From the NCBI GenBank assembly GCA_028280635.1, contig JANQLM010000051.1, positions 1-38,144 on the forward strand: DNA of 38,144 nucleotides, given 5' to 3'. Under the pieces are notes generated by a model. The model was not told the DNA's origin. It made no database searches and saw only the letters and a list, made by a program, of their open reading frames with translations. This document shows positions 17,845 to 25,992 of the stretch, in pieces; the stretch's first letter is position 1; every line of letters starts with the position of its first letter. Made by a program: the position numbers and the translations under genes. The stretch is from Halieaceae bacterium. Its GTDB lineage: Bacteria > Pseudomonadota > Gammaproteobacteria > Pseudomonadales > Halieaceae.

Positions 17845-18429
17845 ATGAACGACGCCGTAGCGCGCAGCTCAACAGGCGACAGCCTGCGCGACCACTTCTT
17901 GCTGGCCATGCCCAGCCTGACGGACGCCATTTTCGCCAACAGCGTCACCTACCTGTGCGAGCACAACGAGCACGGCGCAATGGGCATCGTGATCAACCAG
18001 CCCCTGGACCTCTGCGTCGAAGAGGTACTTGAGCACCTCAACCTGTCGGCCGCCGGCCGCCTGCAAAAAACGCCGGTCATGGCGGGCGGCCCGGTGCATA
18101 TGGACCGCGGATTCGTCCTGCACCGGCCGGCACCCCGGGACTGGGAAGCAACACTGGCGGTGACCGACGAGATTTGGTTGACCACCTCCCGGGACATCCT
18201 GGAATCCATCGCTGCGGACGAGGGCCCGGAGGATTGCCTGGTGGCCCTGGGCTATGCGGGCTGGTCCGCCGGGCAACTCGAATCAGAACTTTCCGACAAT
18301 AGCTGGCTGACCCTGCCCGCCGACAGCGGCATCATTTTTGACACACCCTTCCACCTGCGTATGAGTGCGGCGGCGGCGCGCCTCGGCGTGGATATGAACC
18401 TGCTCTCGGGGGAGGCGGGCCACGCCTGA
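17845..18429 (+). CDS. yqgE: YqgE/AlgH family protein (UPF0301, DUF179)
   Basis: A 194-residue cytoplasmic protein. HFLLAMPSLTDAIFANSVTYLCEHNEHGAMG near residues 12-42 and VINQPLDL are the DUF179 signature; VMAGGPVHMDRGFVLH near 75 and ALGYAGWSAGQLESEL near 132 are also conserved. The family has no established biochemical activity; in pseudomonads it was described as AlgH, affecting alginate. It is followed without gap by ruvX, the same pairing as in E. coli and many other bacteria. Confidence 0.93.
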   Translation: MNDAVARSSTGDSLRDHFLLAMPSLTDAIFANSVTYLCEHNEHGAMGIVINQPLDLCVEEVLEHLNLSAAGRLQKTPVMAGGPVHMDRGFVLHRPAPRDWEATLAVTDEIWLTTSRDILESIAADEGPEDCLVALGYAGWSAGQLESELSDNSWLTLPADSGIIFDTPFHLRMSAAAARLGVDMNLLSGEAGHA

Positions 18430-18869
18430 GCACCATCAACCCCGGTTCCCAAGCTCACACTGTTCTCGCTTTTGATTTTGGGCTGCGACAGATTGGTGTC
18501 GCGGTCGGCAACCGGCTGACCGGTACCAGCCAACCACTCACCGTGCTGCGCGCCCGTGACGGCATTCCCGACTGGGCGGCGCTGGAAGCACTGGTTGCTG
18601 AATGGCAGCCTGGCCTGCTGCTGGTGGGCAGCCCGCTCAACATGGATGACAGTGAGAGCGAGCTGTCGAGGCGGGCACAGAAGTTTGGGCGTCGCATCGG
18701 CGAGCGCTGCCGGCTGCCGGTGGATTACATGGACGAGCGGCTGTCGAGTTTTGAAGCCAAGCAGCTGCTGCGAGAGTCAGGGCACAGCGGTGATTACCGC
18801 AAGAACCCGGCCGATAGCCTGGCAGCACAGTTGATTCTGGAGACCTGGCTGGCCAGCCAGAGCGACTAG
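18426..18869 (+). CDS. ruvX: RuvX/YqgF Holliday-junction resolvase-like nuclease, probable CTG start
   Basis: A 147-residue RNase H-like protein. VLAFDFGLRQIGVAVG carries the first catalytic Asp, LLVGSPLNMD the middle motif, MDERLSSFEA and the final acid in NPADSLAAQLIL. The family processes the 5' end of pre-16S rRNA and has been proposed to cut Holliday junctions. The first ordinary start codon in frame (GTG 18543) lies after the catalytic Asp, so it cannot be right. The frame runs back to CTG 18426, which overlaps the yqgE TGA as CTGA with GGGGGAGG about ten bases upstream. No ATG, GTG or TTG is found between the N-terminal motif and well into yqgE. The TAG stop is shared with the convergent pilU stop in a CTAG palindrome. 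Confidence 0.87.
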   Translation: MSTINPGSQAHTVLAFDFGLRQIGVAVGNRLTGTSQPLTVLRARDGIPDWAALEALVAEWQPGLLLVGSPLNMDDSESELSRRAQKFGRRIGERCRLPVDYMDERLSSFEAKQLLRESGHSGDYRKNPADSLAAQLILETWLASQSD

Positions 18870-20005
18870 CGCATAAAGCTCTGGCGGTCGCCTTCTTCCT
18901 CGGCCATGCTGAGCTCCGGCGCCGAAGCCACACCATCGGCGCCGTCTGCATCCAGCTTGATCATCAGACGCAGGTCGTTGCGTGAGTCCGCATGCGTCAG
19001 CGCCTTCTCCTCGTCGATGGCGCCTTCCTTGAACAGGCGGAACAGGGCCTGGTCAAAGGTCTGCATGCCCTGCTCGTTGGAGTTGGCCATCAGCTCCTTG
19101 AGCTGGTGAACCTCACCCTTGCGAATCAGGTCGGATACCAGCGGGGTATTCAGCAACACTTCGATCACCGCGCGACGGCCCTTGCCGTCCTTGGTGGGTA
19201 CCAGTTGCTGCGCCACCATTCCCTTGAGGTTCAGAGAGAGGTCCATCCAGATCTGGTCGTGCCGCTCCACCGGGAAGAAGTGCTGGATGCGGTCCAGGGC
19301 CTGGTTGGCGTTGTTGGCGTGCAGGGTGCACAGACAAAGGTGACCGGTTTCGGCAAAGGTGATTGCCTGCTCCATGGTCTCCTTGGTGCGCACCTCACCG
19401 ATCATGATCACGTCCGGCGCCTGGCGCAGGGTGTTCTTCAGTGCCACCTCGAAGCTGTCGGTGTCGATGCCCACTTCGCGTTGGGTGACGATACAGCCCT
19501 GGTGCTCGTGGATGAATTCGATAGGGTCTTCGATGCTGATGATATGGCCGGTGGAATTCTTGTTGCGGTAGCCAATCATCGACGCCAGCGAGGTGGACTT
19601 ACCGGTGCCGGTCGCGCCCACGAAAATGATCAGGCCGCGCTTGGTCATGGCCAAGTCGCGGATGACCGGTGGCAGCCTCAGGTCTTCGATGGTGGGGATA
19701 GTGGTTTCGATACGACGCAGCACCATACCTGGCTGGTTGCGCTGGTAGAAAGCACTGGCACGGAAACGGCCGACCGCCTCGCGCGCCACCGCGAAGTTGC
19801 ACTCGTGGTGTTCATCGAACTCGGCGCGCTGATCGTCGTTCATCACACCGGTCACCACCTTGAATACCTGCTCCGGGGTAAGGATGTGGTCGGAGACCGG
19901 CATCACCTTGCCGTTGATTTTGAGACTGGGGGCCACGCCCGCGGTGATGAAGGCGTCGGAAGCGCCCTTGTCCACCATGAACTTCAACAGCTTATCGATA
20001 TCCAC
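18866..20005 (-). CDS. pilU: Type IV pilus ATPase PilU
   Basis: A 379-residue hexameric ATPase, the PilT paralogue that assists pilus retraction. It has Walker A GATGTGKST at 130-138, the Asp box ISIEDPIEF at 156-164, Walker B VIMIGEVR near 199-206 and the His box GHLCLCTLHANN near 221. The C-terminal tail beyond residue 340 is acidic and longer than that of PilT, as is usual for PilU. It follows pilT after 50 bases on the same strand. Both motors would act at the cytoplasmic base of the pilus; the pilus structural genes are not in this window. Confidence 0.95.
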   Translation of the reverse strand: MDIDKLLKFMVDKGASDAFITAGVAPSLKINGKVMPVSDHILTPEQVFKVVTGVMNDDQRAEFDEHHECNFAVAREAVGRFRASAFYQRNQPGMVLRRIETTIPTIEDLRLPPVIRDLAMTKRGLIIFVGATGTGKSTSLASMIGYRNKNSTGHIISIEDPIEFIHEHQGCIVTQREVGIDTDSFEVALKNTLRQAPDVIMIGEVRTKETMEQAITFAETGHLCLCTLHANNANQALDRIQHFFPVERHDQIWMDLSLNLKGMVAQQLVPTKDGKGRRAVIEVLLNTPLVSDLIRKGEVHQLKELMANSNEQGMQTFDQALFRLFKEGAIDEEKALTHADSRNDLRLMIKLDADGADGVASAPELSMAEEEGDRQSFMR

Positions 20006-20055
20006 TGGCTTTCTCCCTCAATCTCCGCCGATCCACCGCGGCTGGCGCCGGCGGC

Positions 20056-21090
20056 TTAGAAATTCTCCGGCATCTTGGCCTTTTCTTTGGCAGCCTCGCG
20101 GCTGATCAGGCGCTTCTCCAGCAGGCGCTCCAGGCACTGGTCCAGGGTCTGCATGCCCAGCGAACCACCGGTCTGGATGGCCGAGTACATCTGCGCCACC
20201 TTGTCCTCACGGATCAGGTTGCGGATCGCCGAGGTGCCGCGCATGATCTCATGGGCTGCCACCCGGCCGCCGCCCTGCTTTTTCAGCAAGGTCTGCGAGA
20301 TCACCGCCTGCAGCGATTCCGACAGCATCGAGCGCACCATGGCTTTTTCCGCCGCCGGGAACACGTCGATGATACGGTCAATGGTCTTGGCGGCCGACTG
20401 GGTATGCAGGGTGCCAAACACCAGGTGGCCGGTCTCCGCGGCTTCCAGTGCCAGCTTGATGGTTTCCAGGTCACGCAGCTCACCCACCAGGATAATGTCC
20501 GGGTCTTCCCGCAGAGCCGAACGCAACGCCTCGTTGAAGCCCAGGGTATCCCGGTGCACTTCGCGCTGGTTGATCAGGCACTTCTTGCTCTCGTGGACAA
20601 ATTCGATGGGGTCCTCAATGGTGAGGATGTGCTGGTAGCGATTGTCGTTGATGTAGTCGATGATCGCCGCCAGGGTGGTGGACTTGCCGGAACCGGTGGG
20701 CCCGGTCACCAGCAGCAGGCCGCGCGGTACTTCGGCCACATCTTTGAACACCTGGCCCATGCCCAGGTCGTCCATGGTCAGCACCTTGGAGGGAATGGTC
20801 CGGAATACACCTCCCGCGCCGCGGTTCTGGTTGAAGGCGTTGACACGGAAGCGGGACACGCCGGGCACTTCGAAGGAGAAGTCGGTCTCCATGAACTCCT
20901 CGTAGTCCTTGCGCTGCTTGTCATTCATGATCTCGTAGATCAGGTCGTGGACTTGCTTGTGGTCCATGGGCGGCAGGTTGATACGGCGCACATCACCATC
21001 CACCCGGATCATGGGTGGCAGGCCAGCCGACAGGTGCAGGTCGGAGGCGCCTTGCTTGGCGCTGAATGCGAGCAGTTCCGTGATATCCAT
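20056..21090 (-). CDS. pilT: Type IV pilus retraction ATPase PilT
   Basis: A 344-residue secretion-type ATPase that depolymerises type IV pili for twitching motility. It starts MDITELLAFSAKQGASDLHLSAG, has Walker A GPTGSGKST at 130-138, Asp box LTIEDPIEF near 156, Walker B IILVGELRD near 199, a His box with GTLHTQSA, and the PilT-specific C-terminal AIRNLIRE motif needed for retraction. The ATG has GGGGAG ten bases upstream. The gene is divergent from yggS across a 358-base gap, the same neighbourhood as in pseudomonads; in E. coli the pilT-like yggR sits here. Confidence 0.97.
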   Translation of the reverse strand: MDITELLAFSAKQGASDLHLSAGLPPMIRVDGDVRRINLPPMDHKQVHDLIYEIMNDKQRKDYEEFMETDFSFEVPGVSRFRVNAFNQNRGAGGVFRTIPSKVLTMDDLGMGQVFKDVAEVPRGLLLVTGPTGSGKSTTLAAIIDYINDNRYQHILTIEDPIEFVHESKKCLINQREVHRDTLGFNEALRSALREDPDIILVGELRDLETIKLALEAAETGHLVFGTLHTQSAAKTIDRIIDVFPAAEKAMVRSMLSESLQAVISQTLLKKQGGGRVAAHEIMRGTSAIRNLIREDKVAQMYSAIQTGGSLGMQTLDQCLERLLEKRLISREAAKEKAKMPENF

Positions 21091-21448
21091 AGATGTCGGC
21101 TCCCCTGTCTAGCCGTGGTGGCAACGCCTCACCGGGAGTGCGCCGCGAGGATCAAGTATGTTCTACTCCGGCCCCGTCGGGCCAGTTTACCCGTTGGCCG
21201 CCGCTCGCTCTCGCGACGCCTCGCCGGGTATACATCCGGTGCTCTGACTCCCTGGCACCTATCCTTCACAAGCCCTATATAATGCCCGTGGACCTGGACC
21301 ACCGGATCGCTCCTGCAGTGCCCGAGGTCGCCCGGTACTTGACCCAACTGCAGCCAGATTCTAGCCCAGACATTCATAAAGACCTTCACAAAGACCTTCA
21401 ACAAGAGAAGCGGTGAGATGAGTGCTAGCTATCTCACCAGCCCGCGCC
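21091..21448. other. Divergent pilT/yggS intergenic region
   Basis: This 358-base gap is the largest or second largest in the window. It contains the TATAAT box, a direct repeat of AAAGACCTTCA (21378-21388 and 21390-21400), and an open frame of 44 codons (21282-21416) that ends just before yggS and whose last codons spell the repeat HKDLHKDL. Promoters for both pilT and yggS should lie here. No rho-independent terminator or tRNA-like structure was recognised. Confidence 0.6.
21278..21283 (+). promoter_or_regulatory. Perfect TATAAT -10 element upstream of yggS-proC
   Basis: TATAAT reads on the plus strand in an otherwise GC-rich gap. No good -35 hexamer lies 16-18 bases upstream (GGCACC/GCACCT), so if active the promoter may need an activator. 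A transcript from here would carry a leader of about 160 bases to the yggS ATG. Confidence 0.35.
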
Positions 21449-22135
21449 ATGACTGAACTTGCGATAGCAAAGAATATAGCAAAGCTCGAAAATAGAATAC
21501 GAATCGCGTCACAAAATTGTGGTCGCGACCCCGCTGGCATTACCCTGCTGGCAGTCTCCAAAACCAAGCCGGCAGCCGCCGTTCGGGAGGCAGCCGCGGC
21601 AGGTGTGCGCGAGTTCGGCGAGAACTACCTGCAGGAAGCGCTGGAGAAGATGGAGGCATTGGCCGACCTGGAGCTGACCTGGCACTTCATCGGGCCGTTG
21701 CAGTCCAACAAGACCCGGCCGGTGGCGGAGCGCTTTGACTGGGTGCACAGCGTCGACCGCCTCAAGACCGCCCGGCGCCTCAGCGAGCAGCGTCCCGACA
21801 CGCTGCCGCCGCTCAATCTGTGCCTGCAGGTCAATATCAGTGGGGAAGAGAGTAAGGCCGGCCTCCGGCTCGCGGAGCTGCCGGCACTGGCCACCGAAGT
21901 GGCCGCCCTGCCCAGGGTGACACTGCGCGGCCTGATGGCAATTCCCGCACCCAGTGACGACCCGGCCACCCAGCGCGAACCGTTTGCCCGCTTGCGGGAA
22001 GCCCTCACCGCGCTGCAGGTCACTATCCCGGAGCTGGATACGCTGTCGATGGGTATGTCGGGGGACCTGGAGGCGGCAATCGCCGAGGGCGCCACCCTGG
22101 TAAGGATTGGGACGGACATCTTCGGGCCGCGCTGA
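21449..22135 (+). CDS. yggS: YggS family PLP-binding protein (PLP homeostasis)
   Basis: A 228-residue single-domain alanine-racemase-fold protein that binds pyridoxal phosphate and buffers vitamin B6 and amino-acid pools; it has no known catalytic activity. LLAVSKTKPA near residue 32 carries the PLP lysine; FGENYLQEA near 58, WHFIGPLQSNK near 77, VNISGEESKAG near 129, GLMAIPA and LSMGMSGDLEAAIAEG near 197 with VRIGTDIFG are signatures. ATG 21449 gives the usual N-terminus (MTELAIAKNIAKLENRI); the GTG nine codons earlier adds nothing conserved. No strong ribosome site is seen. It heads the yggS-proC-yggT-metXW-rdgB-hemW run. PLP handling links it loosely to epd in this same window. Confidence 0.93.
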   Translation: MTELAIAKNIAKLENRIRIASQNCGRDPAGITLLAVSKTKPAAAVREAAAAGVREFGENYLQEALEKMEALADLELTWHFIGPLQSNKTRPVAERFDWVHSVDRLKTARRLSEQRPDTLPPLNLCLQVNISGEESKAGLRLAELPALATEVAALPRVTLRGLMAIPAPSDDPATQREPFARLREALTALQVTIPELDTLSMGMSGDLEAAIAEGATLVRIGTDIFGPR

Positions 22136-22198
22136 GCCACGTGTATACTCTGCTGCCGCCGGTAGATTCCCGGCCGGGCAACCTGGAACACAAACGAC

Positions 22199-23020
22199 GT
22201 GAAACATCTCAAAGTTGGATTCATCGGCGCCGGCAATATGGCGACCAGCATCATCGGCGGTCTGCTGGAGCAGGGTATGCCCGCGGAAAACATTCGCGCC
22301 AGCGACCCGACCCGCGAGGCACTGGAGCGGCTGCGAGAGCTGGCACCAGTCCAAACCTCGCAGGCCAACGACGACGCCGTGGAAGACGCCGACGTGGTCG
22401 TGCTTTCAGTCAAGCCGCAGGTGATGGCGGACGCCGCAGCCAGCATCCGCGAGCCGCTGGCAGCCAGCGGCGCCATGGCCATTTCCATTGCGGCCGGGAT
22501 TACCCTGGCCAGCCTGGAAGGCGCCCTGGGCAGTGAGCGGTCGATCGTGCGCTGCATGCCCAACACCCCGGCGTTGCTGCGCGCGGGCGCCACCGCTCTG
22601 TTCGCCAACCCCGCCTGCGGGCCGGCCCAGCGCAAGCTCGCCGAAGCCGTGCTGGGTGCTGTCGGCAGCGTGTGCTGGGTGCCCGAAGAATCGCAGCTGG
22701 ACGCGGTCACCGCTCTGTCCGGCAGCGGCCCCGCCTACTTCTTCCTGTTCACGGAAGCCATGGTCAACGCCGGCGAGGCCCTCGGCCTGGACCGGGACAC
22801 CAGCACCCAACTGGCGGTGCAGACCGCGCTGGGCTCTGCCCGCATGGCCGCCGAAAATGAATTACCGCTCGAGGAGCTGCGCCGCCGGGTCACCAGCCCG
22901 GGGGGCACCACCGAACGCGCCGTACAACACTTCGAGGCAGCCGGCCTGCGTGAAACCGTGCACGCTGCCATGGCAGCCGCCGCACAACGCTCCCGGGAGC
23001 TCGCCGGGGAATTGGGATAA
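22199..23020 (+). CDS. proC: Pyrroline-5-carboxylate reductase
   Basis: A 273-residue NADPH-dependent enzyme for the last step of proline synthesis. KVGFIGAGNMATSIIGGL is the N-terminal dinucleotide fold, VVLSVKPQVM near residue 68, RCMPNTPALLRAGATAL near 120, and the signature ALSGSGPAYFFLFTEAM near 168 with VTSPGGTTERAV near 236 are all intact. The start is GTG at 22199 (MKHLKVGFIG); no ATG lies closer to the fold. It follows yggS after 63 bases, as in pseudomonads, and precedes yggT by six bases. Confidence 0.96.
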   Translation: MKHLKVGFIGAGNMATSIIGGLLEQGMPAENIRASDPTREALERLRELAPVQTSQANDDAVEDADVVVLSVKPQVMADAAASIREPLAASGAMAISIAAGITLASLEGALGSERSIVRCMPNTPALLRAGATALFANPACGPAQRKLAEAVLGAVGSVCWVPEESQLDAVTALSGSGPAYFFLFTEAMVNAGEALGLDRDTSTQLAVQTALGSARMAAENELPLEELRRRVTSPGGTTERAVQHFEAAGLRETVHAAMAAAAQRSRELAGELG

Positions 23021-23026
23021 CTCGCT

Positions 23027-23614
23027 ATGGGTCCTGTTGCCGAATCCTTCACCCTGTTGGTGAACGTCTTTTTTAACCTGCTGCTACTGCTGGTGCTGGT
23101 GCGCTTCCTGCTGCAACTGGTGCGGGCGGATTTCTACAATCCGATCAGCCAGGCGGTGGCGAAGATGACCAATCCGCTGCTGTTTCCGCTGCGGCGCATC
23201 ATTCCCGGCTACGGCGGCTTCGATGTCGCCTCCCTGGTGCTGCTGCTGTTGGCGGAGCTGCTGGCGACCTTCGTACTGGGCTTCGTGCACGGCGTCGGGC
23301 TGGTGCCACCGCTGCTGGCGATTCTCTGGGCGCCGCTGGGTATTGTCAGCCTGTTCCTCAGTTTCTATTTCTTCGCGATCCTGGCCATGATCATTCTGAG
23401 CTGGGTAGCACCCGGCAACCCTAGCCCGGTCATCTACCTGCTGCACCAGCTCACCGAGCCGGTCATGGCACCCTTCCGCCGCCTGCTGCCGGCCATGGGC
23501 GGCCTGGACCTGTCACCCATCCTGGTGTTCGTGGCCATCCAGATTGCGCAGATCTTTGTGAGCTACGCTGCCCAGGGGGTCAACCTGCAGCCGGCCCTGG
23601 TGGTGGGATTCTGA
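23027..23614 (+). CDS. yggT: YggT family integral membrane protein
   Basis: A 195-residue protein made of two similar YGGT repeats, each with two membrane segments: residues ~10-30 and 65-90 in the first, 108-130 and 165-188 in the second. [24 protein letters not shown] near 37-60 and the matching [25 protein letters not shown] near 145-170 show the duplication. The function is unknown; genetic data in other bacteria link the family to osmotic tolerance and cell-envelope work. The stop region TGAGG may provide the ribosome site for metX. Confidence 0.92.
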   Translation: MGPVAESFTLLVNVFFNLLLLLVLVRFLLQLVRADFYNPISQAVAKMTNPLLFPLRRIIPGYGGFDVASLVLLLLAELLATFVLGFVHGVGLVPPLLAILWAPLGIVSLFLSFYFFAILAMIILSWVAPGNPSPVIYLLHQLTEPVMAPFRRLLPAMGGLDLSPILVFVAIQIAQIFVSYAAQGVNLQPALVVGF

Positions 23615-23621
23615 GGCCCCC

Positions 23622-24767
23622 ATGGTTGCCGCGGACGCCACCGACAGCGTCGGGCTGGTCACCCCCCAGCGCGCCGAGTTTCCCGAGGGGCTCACGCTCG
23701 CCTGCGGGCGCAGGCTGCCGAGCTTCGAACTGGTCTACGAGACCTACGGCGAGCTGAACGCCGACGCCAGCAACGCGGTGCTGGTCTGTCATGCCCTCAG
23801 CGGTCATCACCACGCCGCGGGTTACCACAGCGAGGATGATCGCAAGCCCGGCTGGTGGGACACCTGCATCGGCCCCGGCAAGGCCATCGATACCCGGCAC
23901 TTTTTTGTAGTCAGCCTCAACAACCTGGGCGGCTGCCACGGCTCCACCGGTCCCCTGAGTATCGATCCCGAGACCGGCGCGGAGTACGGGCCGGATTTCC
24001 CGCCCCTACGCGCCCGTGACTGGGTGCACAGCCAGGCCATGTTGGCGGACCATCTCGGTATCGATTGCTGGGCGGCGGTGATTGGCGGCAGCCTCGGTGG
24101 CATGCAGGCCATGCGCTGGGCGCTGGAGTACCCCGGGCGCGTGCGACACTGTGTGGTGATTGCCGCTGCCATGAAACTGAGCGCCCAGAATATTGCCTTC
24201 AACGAAATTGCCCGCCAGGCGATCACCTCGGACCCCGCATTTCACGGAGGGCGCTACCGGCAACAGGACACCCTGCCCCGGGGCGGTCTCGCCATTGCCC
24301 GCATGGTGGGGCATATCACCTACCTGTCCGATGACGCCATGGCCGACCGCTTCGGCCGCGACCTGCGTTCCGGCAATTTCGAACTGGGCAGCGACGAGGG
24401 GGTGGAGTTTCAGGTACAGAGCTACCTGCGCCACCAGGGCAGCAGCTTCAGCGAGAGCTTTGACGCCAACACCTACATCCTCATGACCAGGGCCCTGGAT
24501 TACTTCGACCTGGCCCGCGAATACGGGGACGACCCGGTGCGCGCCTTTACCGAGGCGCGGGCATCGTTCCTGGTGATGTCATTCAGTACCGACTGGCGCT
24601 TTTCCCCGGCGCGCTCACGGGAGATCGTGGATGCCTTGCTGGCCGCGGGAAAATCCGTGTCCTACGCGGAAATCGAGGCCGACCAGGGGCACGATGCCTT
24701 CCTGCTGCCGATTCCGCGTTATCTGGACGTATTTGGCGCCTACATGCGGCGGGTGCGCGGCACATGA
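23622..24767 (+). CDS. metX: Homoserine O-succinyltransferase MetX (MetXS type)
   Basis: A 381-residue alpha/beta-hydrolase-fold acyltransferase that activates homoserine in methionine synthesis. Ser157 in GGSLGGMQ is the nucleophile, with Asp in FSTDWRFSP and His in DQGHDAF completing the triad; [12 protein letters not shown] near 56 forms the oxyanion side. The segment [12 protein letters not shown] near 100-111 resembles the Pseudomonas enzymes assigned as succinyl- rather than acetyltransferases, and such enzymes occur with MetW, as here. The acyl donor assignment rests on that similarity. The stop overlaps the metW start as ATGA. Confidence 0.93.
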   Translation: MVAADATDSVGLVTPQRAEFPEGLTLACGRRLPSFELVYETYGELNADASNAVLVCHALSGHHHAAGYHSEDDRKPGWWDTCIGPGKAIDTRHFFVVSLNNLGGCHGSTGPLSIDPETGAEYGPDFPPLRARDWVHSQAMLADHLGIDCWAAVIGGSLGGMQAMRWALEYPGRVRHCVVIAAAMKLSAQNIAFNEIARQAITSDPAFHGGRYRQQDTLPRGGLAIARMVGHITYLSDDAMADRFGRDLRSGNFELGSDEGVEFQVQSYLRHQGSSFSESFDANTYILMTRALDYFDLAREYGDDPVRAFTEARASFLVMSFSTDWRFSPARSREIVDALLAAGKSVSYAEIEADQGHDAFLLPIPRYLDVFGAYMRRVRGT

Positions 24768-25354
24768 GACAGGACCTCACTCATATACAACAGTGGATCC
24801 AGCCGGGCTCGCGGGTGCTGGACCTCGCCTGTGGCGACGGCGAATTCCTGGCGCGGCTGCAGACCGAGCGGGATGTGAAGGGCATCGGCCTGGAGATCGA
24901 CGGCCCCAGCATCAGCTCCGGTATCGCCCGCGGCCTGAATATCATCGAGCAGAACCTCGACCGGGGCCTCGCAAATTTCCGCGACGACAGCTTCGATACC
25001 GTAGTCATGGCCCACGCGCTGCAGGCGGTGCGCTACCCTCATCTGGTACTGGACGAAATGCTGCGCATCGGCCGCGAGTGCATTGTGACCTTTCCCAACT
25101 TCGGCCAGTGGCGTTGCCGCCTGTACCTCGGCAGCCGCGGGCGCATGCCGGTGTCCAAGTTCATGCCCTACACCTGGTACGACACCCCCAATATCCACTT
25201 CTGTACCGTGCGTGATTTTGAGAGCCTCTGCGAGGAGCGCAACATCCGCATCCTGCAGCGCGATATGGTGGGGCCCGCCAACAACAGCGGTGTGCTGGCC
25301 AGGGCCTGGCCCAACCTGTTCGCCACCACCGCGATCTACCATATCACCCGCTAG
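24764..25354 (+). CDS. metW: Methionine biosynthesis protein MetW
   Basis: A 196-residue methyltransferase-fold protein. [16 protein letters not shown] near residue 19 is motif I; the [10 protein letters not shown] strand, [24 protein letters not shown] near 81 and [25 protein letters not shown] near 105 are typical of MetW. In pseudomonads and relatives it is needed together with MetX for the homoserine acylation step, probably as a partner protein rather than a methyltransferase. The start ATG overlaps metX, so the two are coupled and probably made in fixed ratio. Confidence 0.95.
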   Translation: MRQDLTHIQQWIQPGSRVLDLACGDGEFLARLQTERDVKGIGLEIDGPSISSGIARGLNIIEQNLDRGLANFRDDSFDTVVMAHALQAVRYPHLVLDEMLRIGRECIVTFPNFGQWRCRLYLGSRGRMPVSKFMPYTWYDTPNIHFCTVRDFESLCEERNIRILQRDMVGPANNSGVLARAWPNLFATTAIYHITR

Positions 25355-25374
25355 CGGCGGGGCCGGAGGAAAGC

Positions 25375-25992
25375 ATGCGCACCGAGATCAAGCCGCACCG
25401 GGTGGTGATCGCCAGCGGCAATCGCGGCAAGCTCGCCGAGTTCGCGGACCTGCTGGCGCAGTGGGATTGCGAGGCGGTGCCGCAGGCGGCGTTCGATATC
25501 GAGCCGGTGGAAGAGACCGGTGACAGCTTCGTGGAGAACGCGCTGCTCAAGGCCAATGCCGCCTCCCATCACAGCGGGCTGCCGGCCATCGCCGACGACT
25601 CGGGCCTGATTGTCGACGCCCTGGGCGGCGCTCCGGGCATCTACTCGGCGCGCTATGCCGGTGAGGACGCCAGCGACGCGGACAACAACCAGAAGCTGCT
25701 AGCCGCCCTGTCGGCGGTGCCGGAAGCGCAGCGCACTGCCCGTTTCCACTGTGCACTGATATTCCTGCGCCACTGGCAGGACCCCAACCCGGTCATCTGC
25801 CAGGCCGACTGGGAAGGCCGCATCCTGTTTGAGCCCAGTGGCGAGGGCGGCTTCGGCTACGACCCGCTGTTCTTCGTACCGGCCGAGAACGCCAGCGCCG
25901 CGCAACTGGATGCCGCCACCAAGAACCGCATCAGCCACCGTGGACAGGCCATGGCCCTGCTGCTGGCAGACCTGGCCAGGGAGCTGGGGTGA
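25375..25992 (+). CDS. rdgB: XTP/dITP pyrophosphatase (RdgB/HAM1)
   Basis: A 205-residue nucleotide-pool sanitiser that hydrolyses dITP, XTP and related non-canonical purine nucleotides to monophosphates. VVIASGNRGKLAEFADLL near residue 9 binds the triphosphate, FVENALLKANAASHHSGLPAIADDSGL near 51 contains the metal and catalytic acids, GGAPGIYSARYAGE near 84, and GFGYDPLFFVP near 160 with ISHRGQAM near 188 define the base site. The ATG is preceded by GGAGGA. It overlaps hemW as GTGA. Confidence 0.96.
   Translation: MRTEIKPHRVVIASGNRGKLAEFADLLAQWDCEAVPQAAFDIEPVEETGDSFVENALLKANAASHHSGLPAIADDSGLIVDALGGAPGIYSARYAGEDASDADNNQKLLAALSAVPEAQRTARFHCALIFLRHWQDPNPVICQADWEGRILFEPSGEGGFGYDPLFFVPAENASAAQLDAATKNRISHRGQAMALLLADLARELG

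Noticed and set aside
21253-21270. A TGGCAC word resembling a sigma-54 -24 element upstream of yggS.
   Set aside because: The expected GC dinucleotide at -12 is absent at the required spacing (TC instead), so the match fails.
21093-21416. A 107-codon frame filling most of the pilT/yggS gap.
   Set aside because: The N-terminal two thirds have biased, low-complexity composition, the start lies immediately next to the pilT start, and the TATAAT box lies inside it. Only the last 44 codons are kept, as a weak candidate.
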